Assembly (NCBI GenBank): GCA_934045905.1
Contig: OW203764.1
Span: 20,327,685-20,391,684, forward strand
Direction of reading: 5' to 3'
Source of the DNA: Leuctra nigra
Taxonomy: Eukaryota > Arthropoda > Insecta > Plecoptera > Leuctridae
DNA length: 64,000 bases
This document shows positions 14,801 to 25,214 of the stretch, one piece after another. Position numbers and translations under genes: made by a program. The notes under the pieces were generated by a model. That model saw nothing but the letters and a program-made list of their open reading frames with translations. It was not told the DNA's origin and did no database searches. The number at the start of each line of letters is the position of its first letter. The stretch's first letter is position 1.

Positions 14801-15514
14801 AGTATGCCTACTAATGTAGTTTATATTGTTCAGTGTGACTACTATCTTAAATAGATAATATGTTTTAGTTGCTTTTTAAACAGGTTACATGGTAGATCAA
14901 CAATGGCCAATGTGTTCATTATAATGTTGAATGTCGCCTTTTTGTATATAAATGTGCAAATAAAGATAAATTGAAATTGAAATTGAAATTCAATCAACCA
15001 CACAAAGTGGATGAAAAAGGCGCCCTGAGTTGATGTTTTGAAATTAGAGGATATCCTAACACTGTTCAGCCAATGGGAAGTACTTTTGCCCTTAATTTTT
15101 GACACACTAAGGGCCGATATTACTAAAATTTATAAAATTTTGAATAAATTCAACTGTTTCAATCATTTTGAAATATCTAATTGGCTTCTACCAAATTAGT
15201 CCAAATTAGTCAAAATAACAACGATATAAAAACACACAATGGCCATTACCTGATAAGAAGAGCACATTGACAAGTCCCATCTGCTTCGTTGTCATGTTTA
15301 AATCACATGCTGTTGGAATGATAAATCCGTTGAGAGCATATTGACATCCGGCACTCAGCATTCCCAAACATCCGCAACATATCAGTTTCAAGTGAAATCT
15401 TCCGTAGCCTGAAATCAGGCGAACCCAATCACAATTAAAATGTACGTAAATAGAAAACATTTAAAATATTACAACAATATTACCTGTAGCTATGATAACT
15501 TGTTCGAAATCCAT
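2898..15514 (-). CDS. SV2-like major facilitator superfamily transporter
   Basis: Ten exons: 15484-15514 (ATG), 15250-15408, 8664-8826, 8039-8160, 7105-7343, 6363-6553, 5059-5306, 4079-4238, 3754-3881, 2898-3010 (TAA). Every junction has GT-AG and matching phase, giving 1554 nt and 517 aa, a usual length for insect synaptic-vesicle-glycoprotein-2-like proteins. Landmarks are the N-terminal FEQVIIATGYGRFH, the loop 2-3 signature GVLADMFGRKK of MFS carriers, LLPESPRILL before the central cytoplasmic loop, YGLGLWLPELI at the start of the second half, and DSFPTNIR near TM10. The C-terminus is a serine-rich cytosolic tail. Likely a membrane carrier for an organic ion or small metabolite; the substrate cannot be told. 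Intron 2 (6.4 kb) carries a nested LINE pair, intron 6 a hAT-like element and intron 7 a foldback element. Confidence 0.93.
4626..4965. mobile_element. Long palindromic foldback element
   Basis: Two arms of about 150 bp are inverted copies: the outer part pairs TTGGTTGGTAAA with its complement near 4932, the inner part pairs GTGTAAATTCTGGC... with GCCAAAATTTACAC. The centre has CCATGGCAACATC. Located in intron 7 of the SV2-like gene. Confidence 0.7.
5385..5793. mobile_element. hAT-like non-autonomous element with 8-bp target duplication
   Basis: Terminal inverted repeats CAATGGCGTATTCAGG and CCTGGATACGCCATTG, flanked by a perfect 8-bp direct repeat AAGGCTGT at 5377-5384 and 5794-5801. The inside contains G and C homopolymer runs and no transposase. 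An 8-bp duplication is the mark of the hAT superfamily. Inserted in intron 6 of the SV2-like gene. Confidence 0.85.
7589..7660 (+). repeat. tRNA-like sequence (pseudo-tRNA or SINE head)
   Basis: An A-box-like TATCTCAGTTGGTAGAGCT and a B-box-like GTTTCGAGCCC are correctly spaced, and acceptor and anticodon stems (CTCGC/GTGAG) can pair. The anticodon loop reads CCGGCAA: position 33 is C rather than the invariant U, and the T stem is poor, so I do not call a functional tRNA. A perfect 10-bp inverted repeat (GTGCGTTGTG at 7561-7570, CACAACGCAC at 7671-7680) encloses it. Inside intron 4 of the SV2-like gene. Confidence 0.6.
9061..9246. mobile_element. Short MITE with inverted termini
   Basis: Ends AGCCCCATTTACACGGTGCAA and its inverted partner TTGCACCGTGTAAATGGGGGCT enclose about 140 bp of A/T-rich sequence. 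No clear direct target repeat. In intron 2 of the SV2-like gene. Confidence 0.65.
9560..15000 (+). mobile_element. LINE (non-LTR retrotransposon) A, degenerate, interrupted by LINE B
   Basis: Plus-strand reverse transcriptase pseudogene. A short pre-RT segment (9734-10039) and the RT core (10027-11211) are in different frames, so it is frameshifted. The RT core has GFRKL, DFSKAFDTLNH, TGVPQGSILGPLLF and the catalytic YADDTQLY. A further frameshift near 11205 leads into IRKAGWLKMHERRLHHLLNI and KSSFAYASAKAIS; reading is then broken at about 11411 by LINE B and resumes near 14486 as SYNDVPTKLKDSCVGVFNK with a stop near 14595. The 3' end has AATAAAG and a (TTGAAA)n tail at about 14973-14997. CR1/Jockey-type by motif style; clade not determined. 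The 5' end is truncated. Confidence 0.85.
11412..14485 (-). mobile_element. LINE B (endonuclease + reverse transcriptase), nested in LINE A
   Basis: Minus-strand element. The endonuclease C-terminal half lies at about 13571-14470 (GGVAIYI, LYRSPLGSYD, ILGDFNVDFS, SDHTAQ). The RT lies at 12001-13311 (NYRPISLLPAVSKILEK, FRRGKSTNN, TKAFDCIHHD, TGVPQGSILGPLLF, FADDTSIV). The linker 13311-13571 reads only with frame changes, so the copy is dead. The 3' end is near 11412-11450 with AATAAA and a CTTACTTACTAA tail. The 5' end is truncated within the endonuclease and joined to a short duplication of ATGTTGAGGGAT at 14456-14486. Confidence 0.86.
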
Positions 15515-16623
15515 TATTTGAAGTTTAATATAGGTTTTGGTACAACAGCGAACATTGATTTTCAGCGAGTTCGTGCCAAGTGACTGATTACTACAGTCTC
15601 TAGAACTACTGCAATGGGCTGGGTATTCTAGCGCAAATCGAAACTGTAACAACGTAGGTATAATGTCAGCACGCTAATAACGTCGTGTCTGTTCAACACA
15701 ACGTATACAAAGAAAAATTACTCATGGTTGCTTCGAGTTTTCAAAATTGTTGTTTTCAATATTATACTTGTAACGGGGTGGCTATGGCATGTTATATGTG
15801 GCAAATGTATGTTGTGTATGTATGGTTTATTTTTTAAATACAGTTTACAGAACAGTGTACGTTCGCGTTTGGAATTCAATCTGCCAATTTTATTCTTTGA
15901 CAACGCGTGATGATAATACAAATTTGGCATTACTACTTGTAGAACACGTTTGGTCAATTTCTATCCAAGACAATTTCATTGGTAGTAGTGGTTAGTCTAA
16001 GTTTAATTAGGTTTTTACTACTGTGATATTGAATGATGGAATATATCTTTATACCAATGATTTTGCAACGGAGCAAGTTGGCTCAGGGTTTTCAAAATCG
16101 GCTTTCAAGATTGTCTATGGATTGGCAAAAAGCCAATCAATGTGTTTTTCAAACACACACTTTAATTTTATTAGTGTTCATTGCCTCTTAACTCCATTAT
16201 GGGCAGGTCATAATCATAATCTGACATAATCTGAAGAGAGGGAGGCTGGCGAAATGATCCCCTGTCAAATTCTAATTCTGGCTTTTGGGACAAATCGTAA
16301 ATAAAGTGGCTACTGAAAGTAAAAGTCAATCTACTATGTTAACAATTGAACTGTTTGATATTAAATAGATACTATTAATATAAGTTATACTATATTATTA
16401 TTGTTATCATTTATTCCGTAATTCTTAATTCTATAACAAATAATTCTATAATTTTTATCATTATTAATTAATCACATCATCATTAGGAAGAATATTAATA
16501 AGAGTGTTATTTTATTTTACTCTTACTCCTACTGTATATCTTATGTATCTTTATAAACTAGTTAAATTGAGAGTATATTATAAAACTGTTACCTGTAACA
16601 ATAGCAAGAATTGCTAATAGACT

Positions 16624-16624
16624 T

Positions 16625-16673
<49 letters not shown>
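16624..16673. repeat. (TAC)n trinucleotide microsatellite
   Basis: About 16 uninterrupted copies of TAC in intergenic DNA. Confidence 0.95.
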
Positions 16674-16674
<1 letters not shown>

Positions 16675-18134
16675 TGAATGTTTCTTTTTCACACATCAAC
16701 TCAGAGAATGGGGGAGGGAGGCAATTTTCAAGGAAGCATAAGCTACTTTACTTTTAAAAAACGTAAAAAAAACTTGTAGTTATACGCATTTACCATTCAA
16801 TACTATTATAATAGTATTAGTACAAGATCCGCCTTTTCATAATTTCCAAAAATCATATTTCAATTTTCAATCTCGCGCGCCATAGTAGTAAAGCTTGTAT
16901 GAATATCCGTTGAACACAGCAAGCAGCACCATACGAGAAGGGGTAGTTTGAAATTCTGTTCATAGATGGAGATTGAAAACTATTGTTTATTCTTCCACTG
17001 TTGCCAGATTGTGCAATATAAATAGTGAATCCCTCTTTAATGAATGGTATTATATAATAAATGTGTACAGCCGATTCAGTAAATACTAATTTATGTCATT
17101 ACATATGTTTCTGTCAGTTTCATTTTATAAATTTCAGCGTTTTATATGGTAAATTAGGAAAACTAAAGTCTCTCTCTACATGGGATCGATTTGCCAACGT
17201 TGCACCGTGCCTACTTGATAAAAAAAGGCAATGGCGACTTGAATGTGGCGTGTGTTTGGATGATTATGATTGAATTAAAGTTGGGAGCAAACAGTTCTTA
17301 TTAAAATCCGTGTACATTGGTCGATACTTACACAAAGGTTATCCATGAACACGATACCATTGTTGAACATGTTAAGTTGAAAGAGAAAGAGTGTGTTTAA
17401 TGAATTATTATCCACTAACTTACCGTAGTGCTCTGCTATTTGGTGGTCCACCAAAGTTTGGCAAGTGATGTGATCAGTTCAGATTGGATCTGCTCATTTT
17501 CTTGAAGTAACATGGTTCGGTAAGATAGTGCTTTCTTTACACTTATGTGCACAGTGTTGAATTTGATTCGAGAGAGGTCCACAAAGGTGACTGCCCAGTT
17601 AATTATCTGTCATGTTTTAAATGTTTACCCATGTCTCCTCTTTTTACAGAATGACACTTCACAGACTCAAATTAGATTTGAGGATCAGCAGAGAAAAAAT
17701 CTAAGTTGTGACGGTATGGGAGAGTAAGACTGAAAAGGGTCATGAGCCACAATATTACGGGGATGGCGCCCTATGTCAGGTAAAGTAGGAAAGTCATAAT
17801 CTTTATGATACCTAGGTAGGTAGGTAGGTACTAGAAGTCATAGGAGGTACCTACCTAGCTACCTACCTAAACTTGTTTGACATTAATGAAATAGGCTACC
17901 GTGTTGAAGTTCTCTGCCTGCTGAATCCAGATTGTTCGTTGTTGTAAACATACCTACCTAGTTAAATTCTAAGAACACTAGTGAATTCATATTTTGTAAA
18001 TCAACCTTCAAGTTGATTTCAGGTTAAGTTTGGTAGGTAGGTAGCCTATCTAATACCTGTACCCACCTATCTAGAAGGCTTAGGCCTGGTTGTACGATGT
18101 CCCGATAAGTAAGATAAAGTTCACTTGAGCCTAA

Positions 18135-18686
18135 TACCCCGTTCCCACTACAAGTTTCAACTACAGTTGAAAATCTCAATCGCAGTTGAACATCAGTGTG
18201 AACGCAATGCAATCGAGTTCAACTGCGATCGAAAACTCGATCGTGTTTCTAGAACTCAGTTGAGATCTGAACTGCAGTTGACCAAAGCAGTTTACTAGGA
18301 AATATGCGCGCACCACTATACAATCTTTGGACATTTGACACCTAACCTATTCATACCTGACATTTTCGTCATTGCCGACATTCCCGTAGGTATTATAAGT
18401 TTACTCCTGTGTTTACTTGAAATTTGTTGATTATATTGGCGTTGATAATTTGCGTCAAAGCAAATAAATAAATAATTTCACTTTCGGTGAGCGCCATGTT
18501 GTTGATTGTTCAAAAACAGCTGGTAGTCAGGCGGGTTGCATAGATTACAGGGTTCAACTGCAGTTGAGCTAGAGATTCTGTGTGAACGCAAGTGATAGTT
18601 TTGGTTGATCAACACAGATCAACGCCATTTTTATTTCAACTGCAGTTGAGGTCAACTGCGGTTGAAACTGTAGTGAGAACAGGGTA
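18135..18686. mobile_element. PIF/Harbinger-like MITE with TAA target duplication
   Basis: Inverted termini TACCCCGTTCCCACTACAAG and its partner CTGTAGTGAGAACAGGGTA, flanked by TAA at 18132-18134 and 18687-18689. Subterminal regions are rich in the palindrome TTCAACTGCAGTTGA and its variants, repeated at both ends. A 3-bp TWA duplication is the PIF/Harbinger signature. No transposase. Confidence 0.8.
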
Positions 18687-19062
18687 TAAAGTAGACTTTA
18701 GCAGTCTAGATGGCTGTGTTTCATTGGCTGTTGCCATGGTTTCAGGCGATAAATCCTACCGCTAACTTTATCGGGGCTTGGTACAACCGTGCCTTAGTGT
18801 ATTCAAGGAATGTCAAAGATAGTTAAGACAAGACGTTTCAATGAAACGATCTCAGATCTGAGAAATTGAGAGCAAACGAAGTCTTGCGTTTCGTTAAACC
18901 TCGACACTTGCCAAGCGTTCAATAAATATGTGCGTCGGCCTTTTGATGATTATCGATTCATAAAGGAGCTAGCTTTGCCTAAAGTTGACAATATTAGGTA
19001 CCATAATAAGCTTTAAAATACAATCATTTTTGTAACCATTGTTTCTGTAAATTATTTCCAGC

Positions 19063-22000
19063 ATGCCAAGGGGACGGAACAACATGTATTTCCAAGGCCC
19101 GGGTGGCGACATGCCGCACATGCAGCGAGGTCCCTGCTTTCACGACGATAATAATGAAAAGCTAAACATGATGAATTCTTGTGGGTAAGCTGAATACGTT
19201 GAGGAGAATGTCAAATCCTGTCCAGTGTTAACATGTTCCACTACGGGGACGTCCATTAATACGTTAGGTACAGATTTTTAGATGTTCACTAACCCCCCTC
19301 CCTACCCCATGTCATAGTTTATCACAATATCCTGCATCCTCCCCATATTTTGACTCTGTACCTACGTACCGAAAAAAATAAAAATTACCAGCATGATATT
19401 GATTTTGATTCAGACCACATTAAATTTGTTTTTTTAATAAATTTAAAAATCACTATCAACCAGATAATGCATGAAACTTTGAACTTAAAAATCACAATTT
19501 TTTGTTTCCTCCTTTATCACGTGCTACATTATGTGACAAATTTGCAAAATCCACCTAATTGTGTACTACTACCTAATGCCTGCCCTCAAGGTAGGTAGGT
19601 AGATATTAATCTGTTAAAGGTACATGGACTAATATTTTCAATGAAGTCTTGACTTGATTCATTCAAGTCTTAATCAACACATTGTCGTCAGTCACTCTTG
19701 ACAGTCACTTTGATCCTGGTTAGCTGCCTGCCGACGGGGATGCTGTCATTGGTTTTTGGCGTGGTAAGGACGCTCTCTGGGGTGGCGTGGCAATATAATT
19801 TATCTTGGTAATAGGTACTGCTGCAAGATGATTTGTCATTTTGTAGTTATACATTATATTGCCATCCCAGAGAGTTGCGCATATTATGCCCAATTACGTC
19901 ATGGTTGCCGACAGGCAGCTAAAGTGCCTGTCAAGAAGGCTGTGGTTGATCAAGTTTAAAACAAAATCAAATCCATGATGACGCAAGCTCTCGTCTCACA
20001 ACCGATACATATTGCGTCATAGTATGGCAATGCATATTTGGATTTTGGAACCTACCTAGTTATGGAATGCAATTAAAGTTGGTAGGAATTAAAATTTAAT
20101 ATACAGGAAGTAGGTACGTACCTACCTTTACCTGTGTGCCAACTTATGAACTTGAAAGTACTATTTTATTTATGATATCAACATATTCATTTTGGTTTAA
20201 GTGTTATGTCACATAGGTACCTCGTATCCCCCCCCCCCCCTCCCCCCCAATGTAGGTACGTAATTTATGGACGCTCCCAAAAAACAGCAGTCGTAGTAAC
20301 TAGTAAGTACCTACCTACCTATAGCCTAGGTAATTATACCTACCAGTTAAACCATGACATGTAATGACAGGGAAATTGCCACTGATAACCTAGCAATTAT
20401 ATTCCGTAAAGCACCGAGTATTTATCAGTAGGTAACTGTTTCATTTATTGTGGCAGTTCAGAGGAACTGTGGTGAGGGAATGGACAGAAATCCTTGAAGT
20501 TGAAAGCTGATGAAAAGAAAATAGTTACTGCATTATACAATAAACATGTCAAATTTAAACTACTACTATAAAAATTATTACTCCAAAGTCTAAGTTACTA
20601 ATATTCTTGGGAAATTTAAAATCTCATCATTTAAGCCTAGTGTTTCTAAGTTATTTTTGTGCCCAAGATTGACTTGCTACGAAGCATAGAAAAGGCATTT
20701 TTAACTCGCATCATTGGCAATTAATATGGTAGGTAGTAATTAAGGAAGCACGTAAAGCCTCGTTTACATTATGACAATTAGGCCCTGGCGCCCATAGATG
20801 AACATTGCTTAAGCGTTGAACTCCAGGGCAGCGACGTAACATCGAACTTTAAACGAACTTTTTTACTTTGTTACCCAATAAACAAGATCAATCAAGAATT
20901 CAAGATCAATGTGAAGTTGGTAACAAACCACCTACTGCTCATTTAATTATGTATATTGCAATTTCTAGGATGCCATTGAATTCCATGGGGGATTTCAAGT
21001 CCCCTATGGGTCCTATTCCTGAGCCACCCCCAGCCAAAAAGAAGCGTCGTGGTTCAAACGTAGCGTCGGCTCCGATTCAGCAAGCTCCGTCACTGCAGGA
21101 TCTCCTTCCTCCTCCGCTGACTGGTGAGACATTTCACATCTTATTTATTTGTGCAGCTTGAAAGATGAAGAGTTGCAATGTGTCAATCACAATGAAGACG
21201 AGAAGTTCAAGTATTGGTCACAATTCCTGTTGACTAACAATTTTATTATTGACTAAGGCCAGGTTGCATAAAGCAGGGGCGGATCCAAGGAGGGGCGGAA
21301 GGGGCGATCGCCCCCCCCCCCCCCCCATGATTTACAAAAATATCGTAATCATGGCTTGTTTATTGGTAAGGTTTAATCTTTGCTCTAAAAGTGCCTTAAA
21401 ACTAAATGTTTTCTTCAATATTCGAAAAAAATTGCCTTCGGCGATAGGCCTTTGGCGGATGAAAGCATAGGCTTCCACAGGGGTGACTGGGGGTCAAGGC
21501 TGTCAGGATAGCATACAAATTTGGTGGTGTTATTTGCGTATAGTTTCATTTTCTAAACAAAAAACTAAGAAAATAATTTCGAAGTGTAAACAAACCAAAT
21601 AATACCCTGCGGAGCAAGGTGGAGGCACTACCCCAAAGTTTCCAATCTTAAAAAATAATGAATTCTTCAACAAAATACACCTCATAACGTCGCAAAATTT
21701 GATTTCAAAGTGTCTAAGAACCAAAAAACGCCCTGCGGGGCAGGGTGGGGGGCTCGCCCCCCACACCTCCCTTAGCCTGTGAGACAATTGTTTCCTTGCA
21801 TACCCTTACCCCCTTGCAGAAATTCTGCGGACCCCCGTGGCTGGGGATACCACTAGACCCCCTTCATATTTTCCAAAATCGCCCCCTCCATGACAAGAGG
21901 CTAGATCCGCCCCTGGCATAAAGTAACGATGAAGTGAATTTTTTTGGTGTAAGTCAACGTTAGAATACTCTATGGCCATGCTGACTGCTGCTTGGCTGTT

Positions 22001-24003
22001 GCTAGGGCTGTGCAAGTCTCGAAAGTTCTCGAATCTCGAATATGAAACTCCATCTCGATCGTTTGTTCAAATTACCATCTCGAATTTTCAAGTCTCGAGC
22101 ATATCAACTAAGAGCCATCAAGATTTCCAATTTTTTGTTATTTTTACAGGACTATGCACGCTAACTTTCTTTGTATCGTCCATAAATTTGATTTGTATTG
22201 TTTTATATAAAGTAGACAGTTCTGCATACTTATCAAATGTTATTCTTGTGTGGCTGGACAATTTGCATTGTGTTTCTCATCCACCAAAAAAAAATCTTTT
22301 TAAAAAAGTATAATCTTGCTTGAATATTCTTGATCTCGAAGGTAAAATATCTCGCTCGACTTTTATGAAATAATCTCGATCTCGCTTGACATGAAAAATT
22401 TCAATCTCGCACAGCCCTAGCTGTTGCCAATGTCATAGCAGATTTATTCTGCTTCTAACTTTAAAAGTCAAGTGTACTACTGGGCCCAAGACTCAAAAGC
22501 CAGTAGGTATCTTCGACAATTATGAGTTCTAAGTGAAAATCCCATACTGATGATAGCTGCATTTGGAGCAACTGTTTAAGAACTCACTTTCAACTGTGGT
22601 CTGGACAGGCAGAGATGAACCCACTTTAGCGTTGTCAGGTATAGGGCGGTCCTTGCTAAAGCGGGTTAATATGCCTGTCACCGACCATAGGGCTGTGCGA
22701 GATTGGAATTTTCAAATTCGAGCGAGATTGAGATTTAAAGAAAAAGAAATTGAGCAAGTTCGAGCAAGTTCGAAATCGAGTTTATTTTTAACCAAAGGGT
22801 GGGAAGATTTTTTTGAGTGTGTTTTTACATCTCCTTTTAACGAAGTACGATACAATAGCAACATTGTCAACTCTTGCTGTTGTACAGACGCTTAACTTAA
22901 TTTTCCTAACTTGTGACTTCTCATTAATCCTTTGTACCATTCATATTTATTATTTATACAAATTTGCAACAAACAATAATATGGTTTCCACAATATTAGG
23001 ATGCAGTCAAGTAGACATACCACCAAGAATGAACAAGACTAATACCTTCCGACTTTTTTCAGGCTACGGAGATACCATTGTAGCGTCGAATCCATTTGAC
23101 GACATGCCCACTCACCTGCCCCAGTCAATGGGCATGCCTCACCCTCACCACATGCACATGAACCATCACCATATGAACTCGATGAGCAATATCGGCGTCC
23201 CACCTATGGGTAGTCCCATGGGCAGTTGCCCCCCTATGGGTAGCCCGATGGGCATGGGCGGTCCAATGGGTAGTCCAATGGGAATGGGTGGCCCTCATAT
23301 GAATAACGGACCTATGGGAAGCCCAATGGGCATGAACAGTCCCATGAGCAATATGCAAGGACCTCCCCATAATATGCAAGGGCCCCCTCACAGTATGCAG
23401 GGCCCTCAGCACAATATGTCCGGTCCCCCCCATGGTATGCAAGGCCCTCACGGAATGCAAGGGCCTCCTCATGGTATGCAGGGCCCACCTCACCAGATGC
23501 AAGGTCCTCCTCATCAAATGCAGGGCCCGCCTCATCAAATGCAAGGACCTCCGCAAAATATGCAAGGCCAAATGCATAACATGCAAGGATCGCAAAATAT
23601 GCAGGGCCCATTACATAGTATGCAAGGTCCACCACATAATATGCAAGGACCTCCTAGCATGCAAGGGCCGCCCAATATGCAGGGGCCACCTAATATGCAG
23701 GGGCCCCCTAACATGCAGGGACCTCCAGGCCATCCCCATAACATGCAGGGCCCACCCCACAATAACCCCATGGGCAACATGAACAATATGAACAATATGA
23801 ATAACTTGAATAACATGGGTGGGCCTCCCATGTCATCGAGTCCCATGAATCACATGAGCAATATGTCGATGGGCCACATGGGTCCCAACGGTCCCGGTAT
23901 GAACATGGGTCCGATGAGCAACATGGGCTCCATGAGTCCGATGAATCATCATCAACAGCAGCAGCAGCAACAACAACAGCAACAACAGCAGCAGCAGCAA
24001 CAA

Positions 24004-24035
<32 letters not shown>

Positions 24036-25214
24036 ACAACAACAGCAACAACAACAGCAACAGCTCATGGGATCAAACATGCACCACATGGCCATGCATG
24101 GTCATGGTTTTCCTGGGGGACCTAAACCCATGCCCGTATCAGCAGGAAAGGTAAGAATCTTAATTAATTTATTCATAAATTAGTAGTTAAAAACCCCAGT
24201 ACTATTAGAAAACACAATAAAATAATTAAAAACTCAGCCCAATATTTCATTAATATTCTATCTCCGTCATAGGTGTTCCATAAGGCACAATCCGCCTGGT
24301 TTTTCATTATTGTACTTGTACACCCTGATAATTGTATTGTATTGTATTGTATTTTTATTCGGTTAAGAAACAATTATACAGTTATTTTATACCTAGTTAT
24401 TTTTAGTTTTAGTTATTTTAACAATTATTTTATTTTTAATAAATTAAACAAAGTATGCTGGGATTATAGGTACCTCTCCATTAGGCAATTAGATCTTTTC
24501 CTGCAGCACAAATTTTAACCTTACATCATCGTCACATCTCGGCAGAGGTTAGTTGGGGGTGGACGAGGGTGGACCCCTCCTCTCACTTTTTTTCAGGGTG
24601 GACGCCATCCGCTCACTTATTTTTCATAGAAGTAAAAATTGGCTTAAAATTGTGTACAAATCGCGTAGAAAGGCACCAAATTTGGTCATGAAATGAAACA
24701 TTTTCCAGGGTCTATGCGCCCCGGACACGCATTGGCTTCAAGGGCCTTCCCCATAACCCCCCCATTGTTTTCGTGGGCAAATATGTTTCCCTGACATCGC
24801 CAAGCGCCCGCCCACTAATTATTTTTATCGTCCGTTCTCATAGTGTTAATCTATCTCCATTATGTGGATTAGAAAGTAATGAATGTAACCCATTACTACC
24901 AGCCTGATCAGTGATAAATCTTTCTAATCTACGTTGTTTTCTTGCAGATTTACCCGTCAGACCAGCCGATGGTGTTCAACCCCCAGAACCCCAACGCCCC
25001 ACCCATCTACCCCTGCGGAATGTGCCACAAGGAAGTCCACGACAATGATCAAGCCATACTCTGCGAGTCCGGCTGCAACTTCTGGTTCCACCGGATATGC
25101 ACTGGATTGACGGAAGCCTCTTATCAGTTGCTCACGGCAGAAGTCTACGCGGAGTGGGTGTGTGATCGGTGCTTATCTTCCAAGAGCATACCATTAGTCA
25201 AGTTCAAGCCGTAA
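19063..25214 (+). CDS. pygo: Pygopus (Wnt co-activator, NHD + PHD finger)
   Basis: Exons 19063-19184, 20969-21123, 23063-24150 and 24948-25214 (TAA at 25212-25214) join in phase to 543 aa. A splice acceptor directly precedes the ATG, so there is a 5' UTR exon upstream. The N-terminal homology region has the basic signal PPPAKKKRRGS followed by GYGDTIVASNPFDD with the NPF motif. A long Met/Pro/Gly/His-rich middle holds MQGPP repeats and 37 consecutive glutamines. The C-terminal PHD finger (about residues 474-530) has the Cys4-His-Cys3 pattern: CGMC, C-ESGC, WFHRIC, WVCDRC. Pygopus is a nuclear protein that binds methylated histone H3K4 with its PHD finger and BCL9/Legless with the other PHD face, driving beta-catenin/TCF transcription. 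Introns carry at least four mobile elements. Confidence 0.96.
19241..20278. mobile_element. TIR element of about 1 kb in pygopus intron
   Basis: Left end GGGGACGTCCATTAATACGT and inverted right end ACGTAATTTATGGACGCTCCC, each followed inward by a C-rich or G-rich run (CCCCCCTCCC). No coding frame with transposase motifs. A smaller foldback element is nested inside at 19720-19922. No target duplication identified. Confidence 0.6.
19720..19922. mobile_element. Foldback MITE nested in the 19.2-20.3 kb element
   Basis: Termini TTAGCTGCCTGCCGACGG and CCGACAGGCAGCTAA are inverted copies; further in, GGCAATATAAT and ATTATATTGCC also pair around a 60-bp loop. Confidence 0.7.
21274..21915. mobile_element. 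hAT-like non-autonomous element with 8-bp target duplication
   Basis: Starts CAGGGGCGGATCCA and ends TAGATCCGCCCCTG. A perfect 8-bp direct repeat GCATAAAG lies at 21266-21273 and 21916-21923. It contains a 14-base C run and no transposase. Located in the pygopus intron just after the second coding exon. Confidence 0.9.
22003..22419. mobile_element. hAT-like element with 8-bp target duplication (CTCGA-rich)
   Basis: Termini TAGGGCTGTGCAAGTCTCG and the inverted CTCGCACAGCCCTA, flanked by 8-bp repeat GCTGTTGC at 21995-22002 and 22420-22427. Subterminal DNA is full of TCTCGA/TCTCGAA motifs. 417 bp, no coding frame. Confidence 0.88.
22688..22795 (+). mobile_element. Truncated copy of the 22.0 kb hAT-like element
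   Basis: Begins TAGGGCTGTGCGAGATTG, matching the terminus of the element at 22003-22419, and carries related TTCGAGC repeats. I see no matching right end before the next pygopus exon, so it is a one-ended fragment. Confidence 0.65.
23353..23760 (+). repeat. In-frame MQGPP(H/N) coding repeat of pygopus
   Basis: About 25 imperfect copies of a 15-21 nt unit encoding Met-Gln-Gly-Pro-Pro followed by His, Asn or Gln. The reading frame is preserved, so it is part of exon 3. The same repeat makes long open frames in other frames and on the other strand; I treat those as artefacts. Confidence 0.9.
23953..24063 (+). repeat. Polyglutamine tract (mixed CAA/CAG), 37 residues
   Basis: Thirty-seven consecutive glutamine codons in pygopus exon 3, with CAA and CAG interspersed, which limits slippage compared with a pure CAG run. 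Confidence 0.95.
24316..24370 (-). repeat. LINE 3' tail with (TACAA)n
   Basis: On the minus strand AATAAAAATACAATACAATACAATAC looks like a LINE polyadenylation signal plus pentanucleotide tail; the 3' UTR part may extend to about 24450. Lies in the last pygopus intron. Low resolution of the 5' boundary. Confidence 0.45.
24545..24820. mobile_element. Possible degenerate TIR element in last pygopus intron
   Basis: The left part TTAGTTGGGGGTGGACG and right part CGCCCGCCCACTAA are roughly inverted, and G/C-rich ends around an A/T-rich core resemble the other elements here. No exact target duplication, so this is tentative. Confidence 0.3.

Larger units (their letters stand above)
15515..19062. 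other. Intergenic region between divergent SV2-like gene and pygopus
   Basis: Contains 5' untranslated parts and promoters of both genes, which I cannot delimit. It also contains a (TAC)n microsatellite, GTAGGTAGG-type simple repeats at 17812-17870 and 18028-18045, and a PIF-like MITE listed separately. No convincing exon was found; open frames here are short and lack domains or good splice context. A splice acceptor directly before the pygopus start codon (19060-19061) shows that at least one pygopus 5' UTR exon lies upstream, possibly in this region. Confidence 0.6.

Noticed and set aside
22813..23062. N-terminal extension of pygopus exon 3 as an independent start
   Set aside because: The acceptor at 23061-23062 joins in phase with the NHD exon; upstream open frame is intron sequence.
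23125..24060. Several long minus-strand frames (His/Arg-rich, Gly/Pro-rich, poly-Leu)
   Set aside because: Produced by the pygopus MQGPP and glutamine repeats read in other frames.
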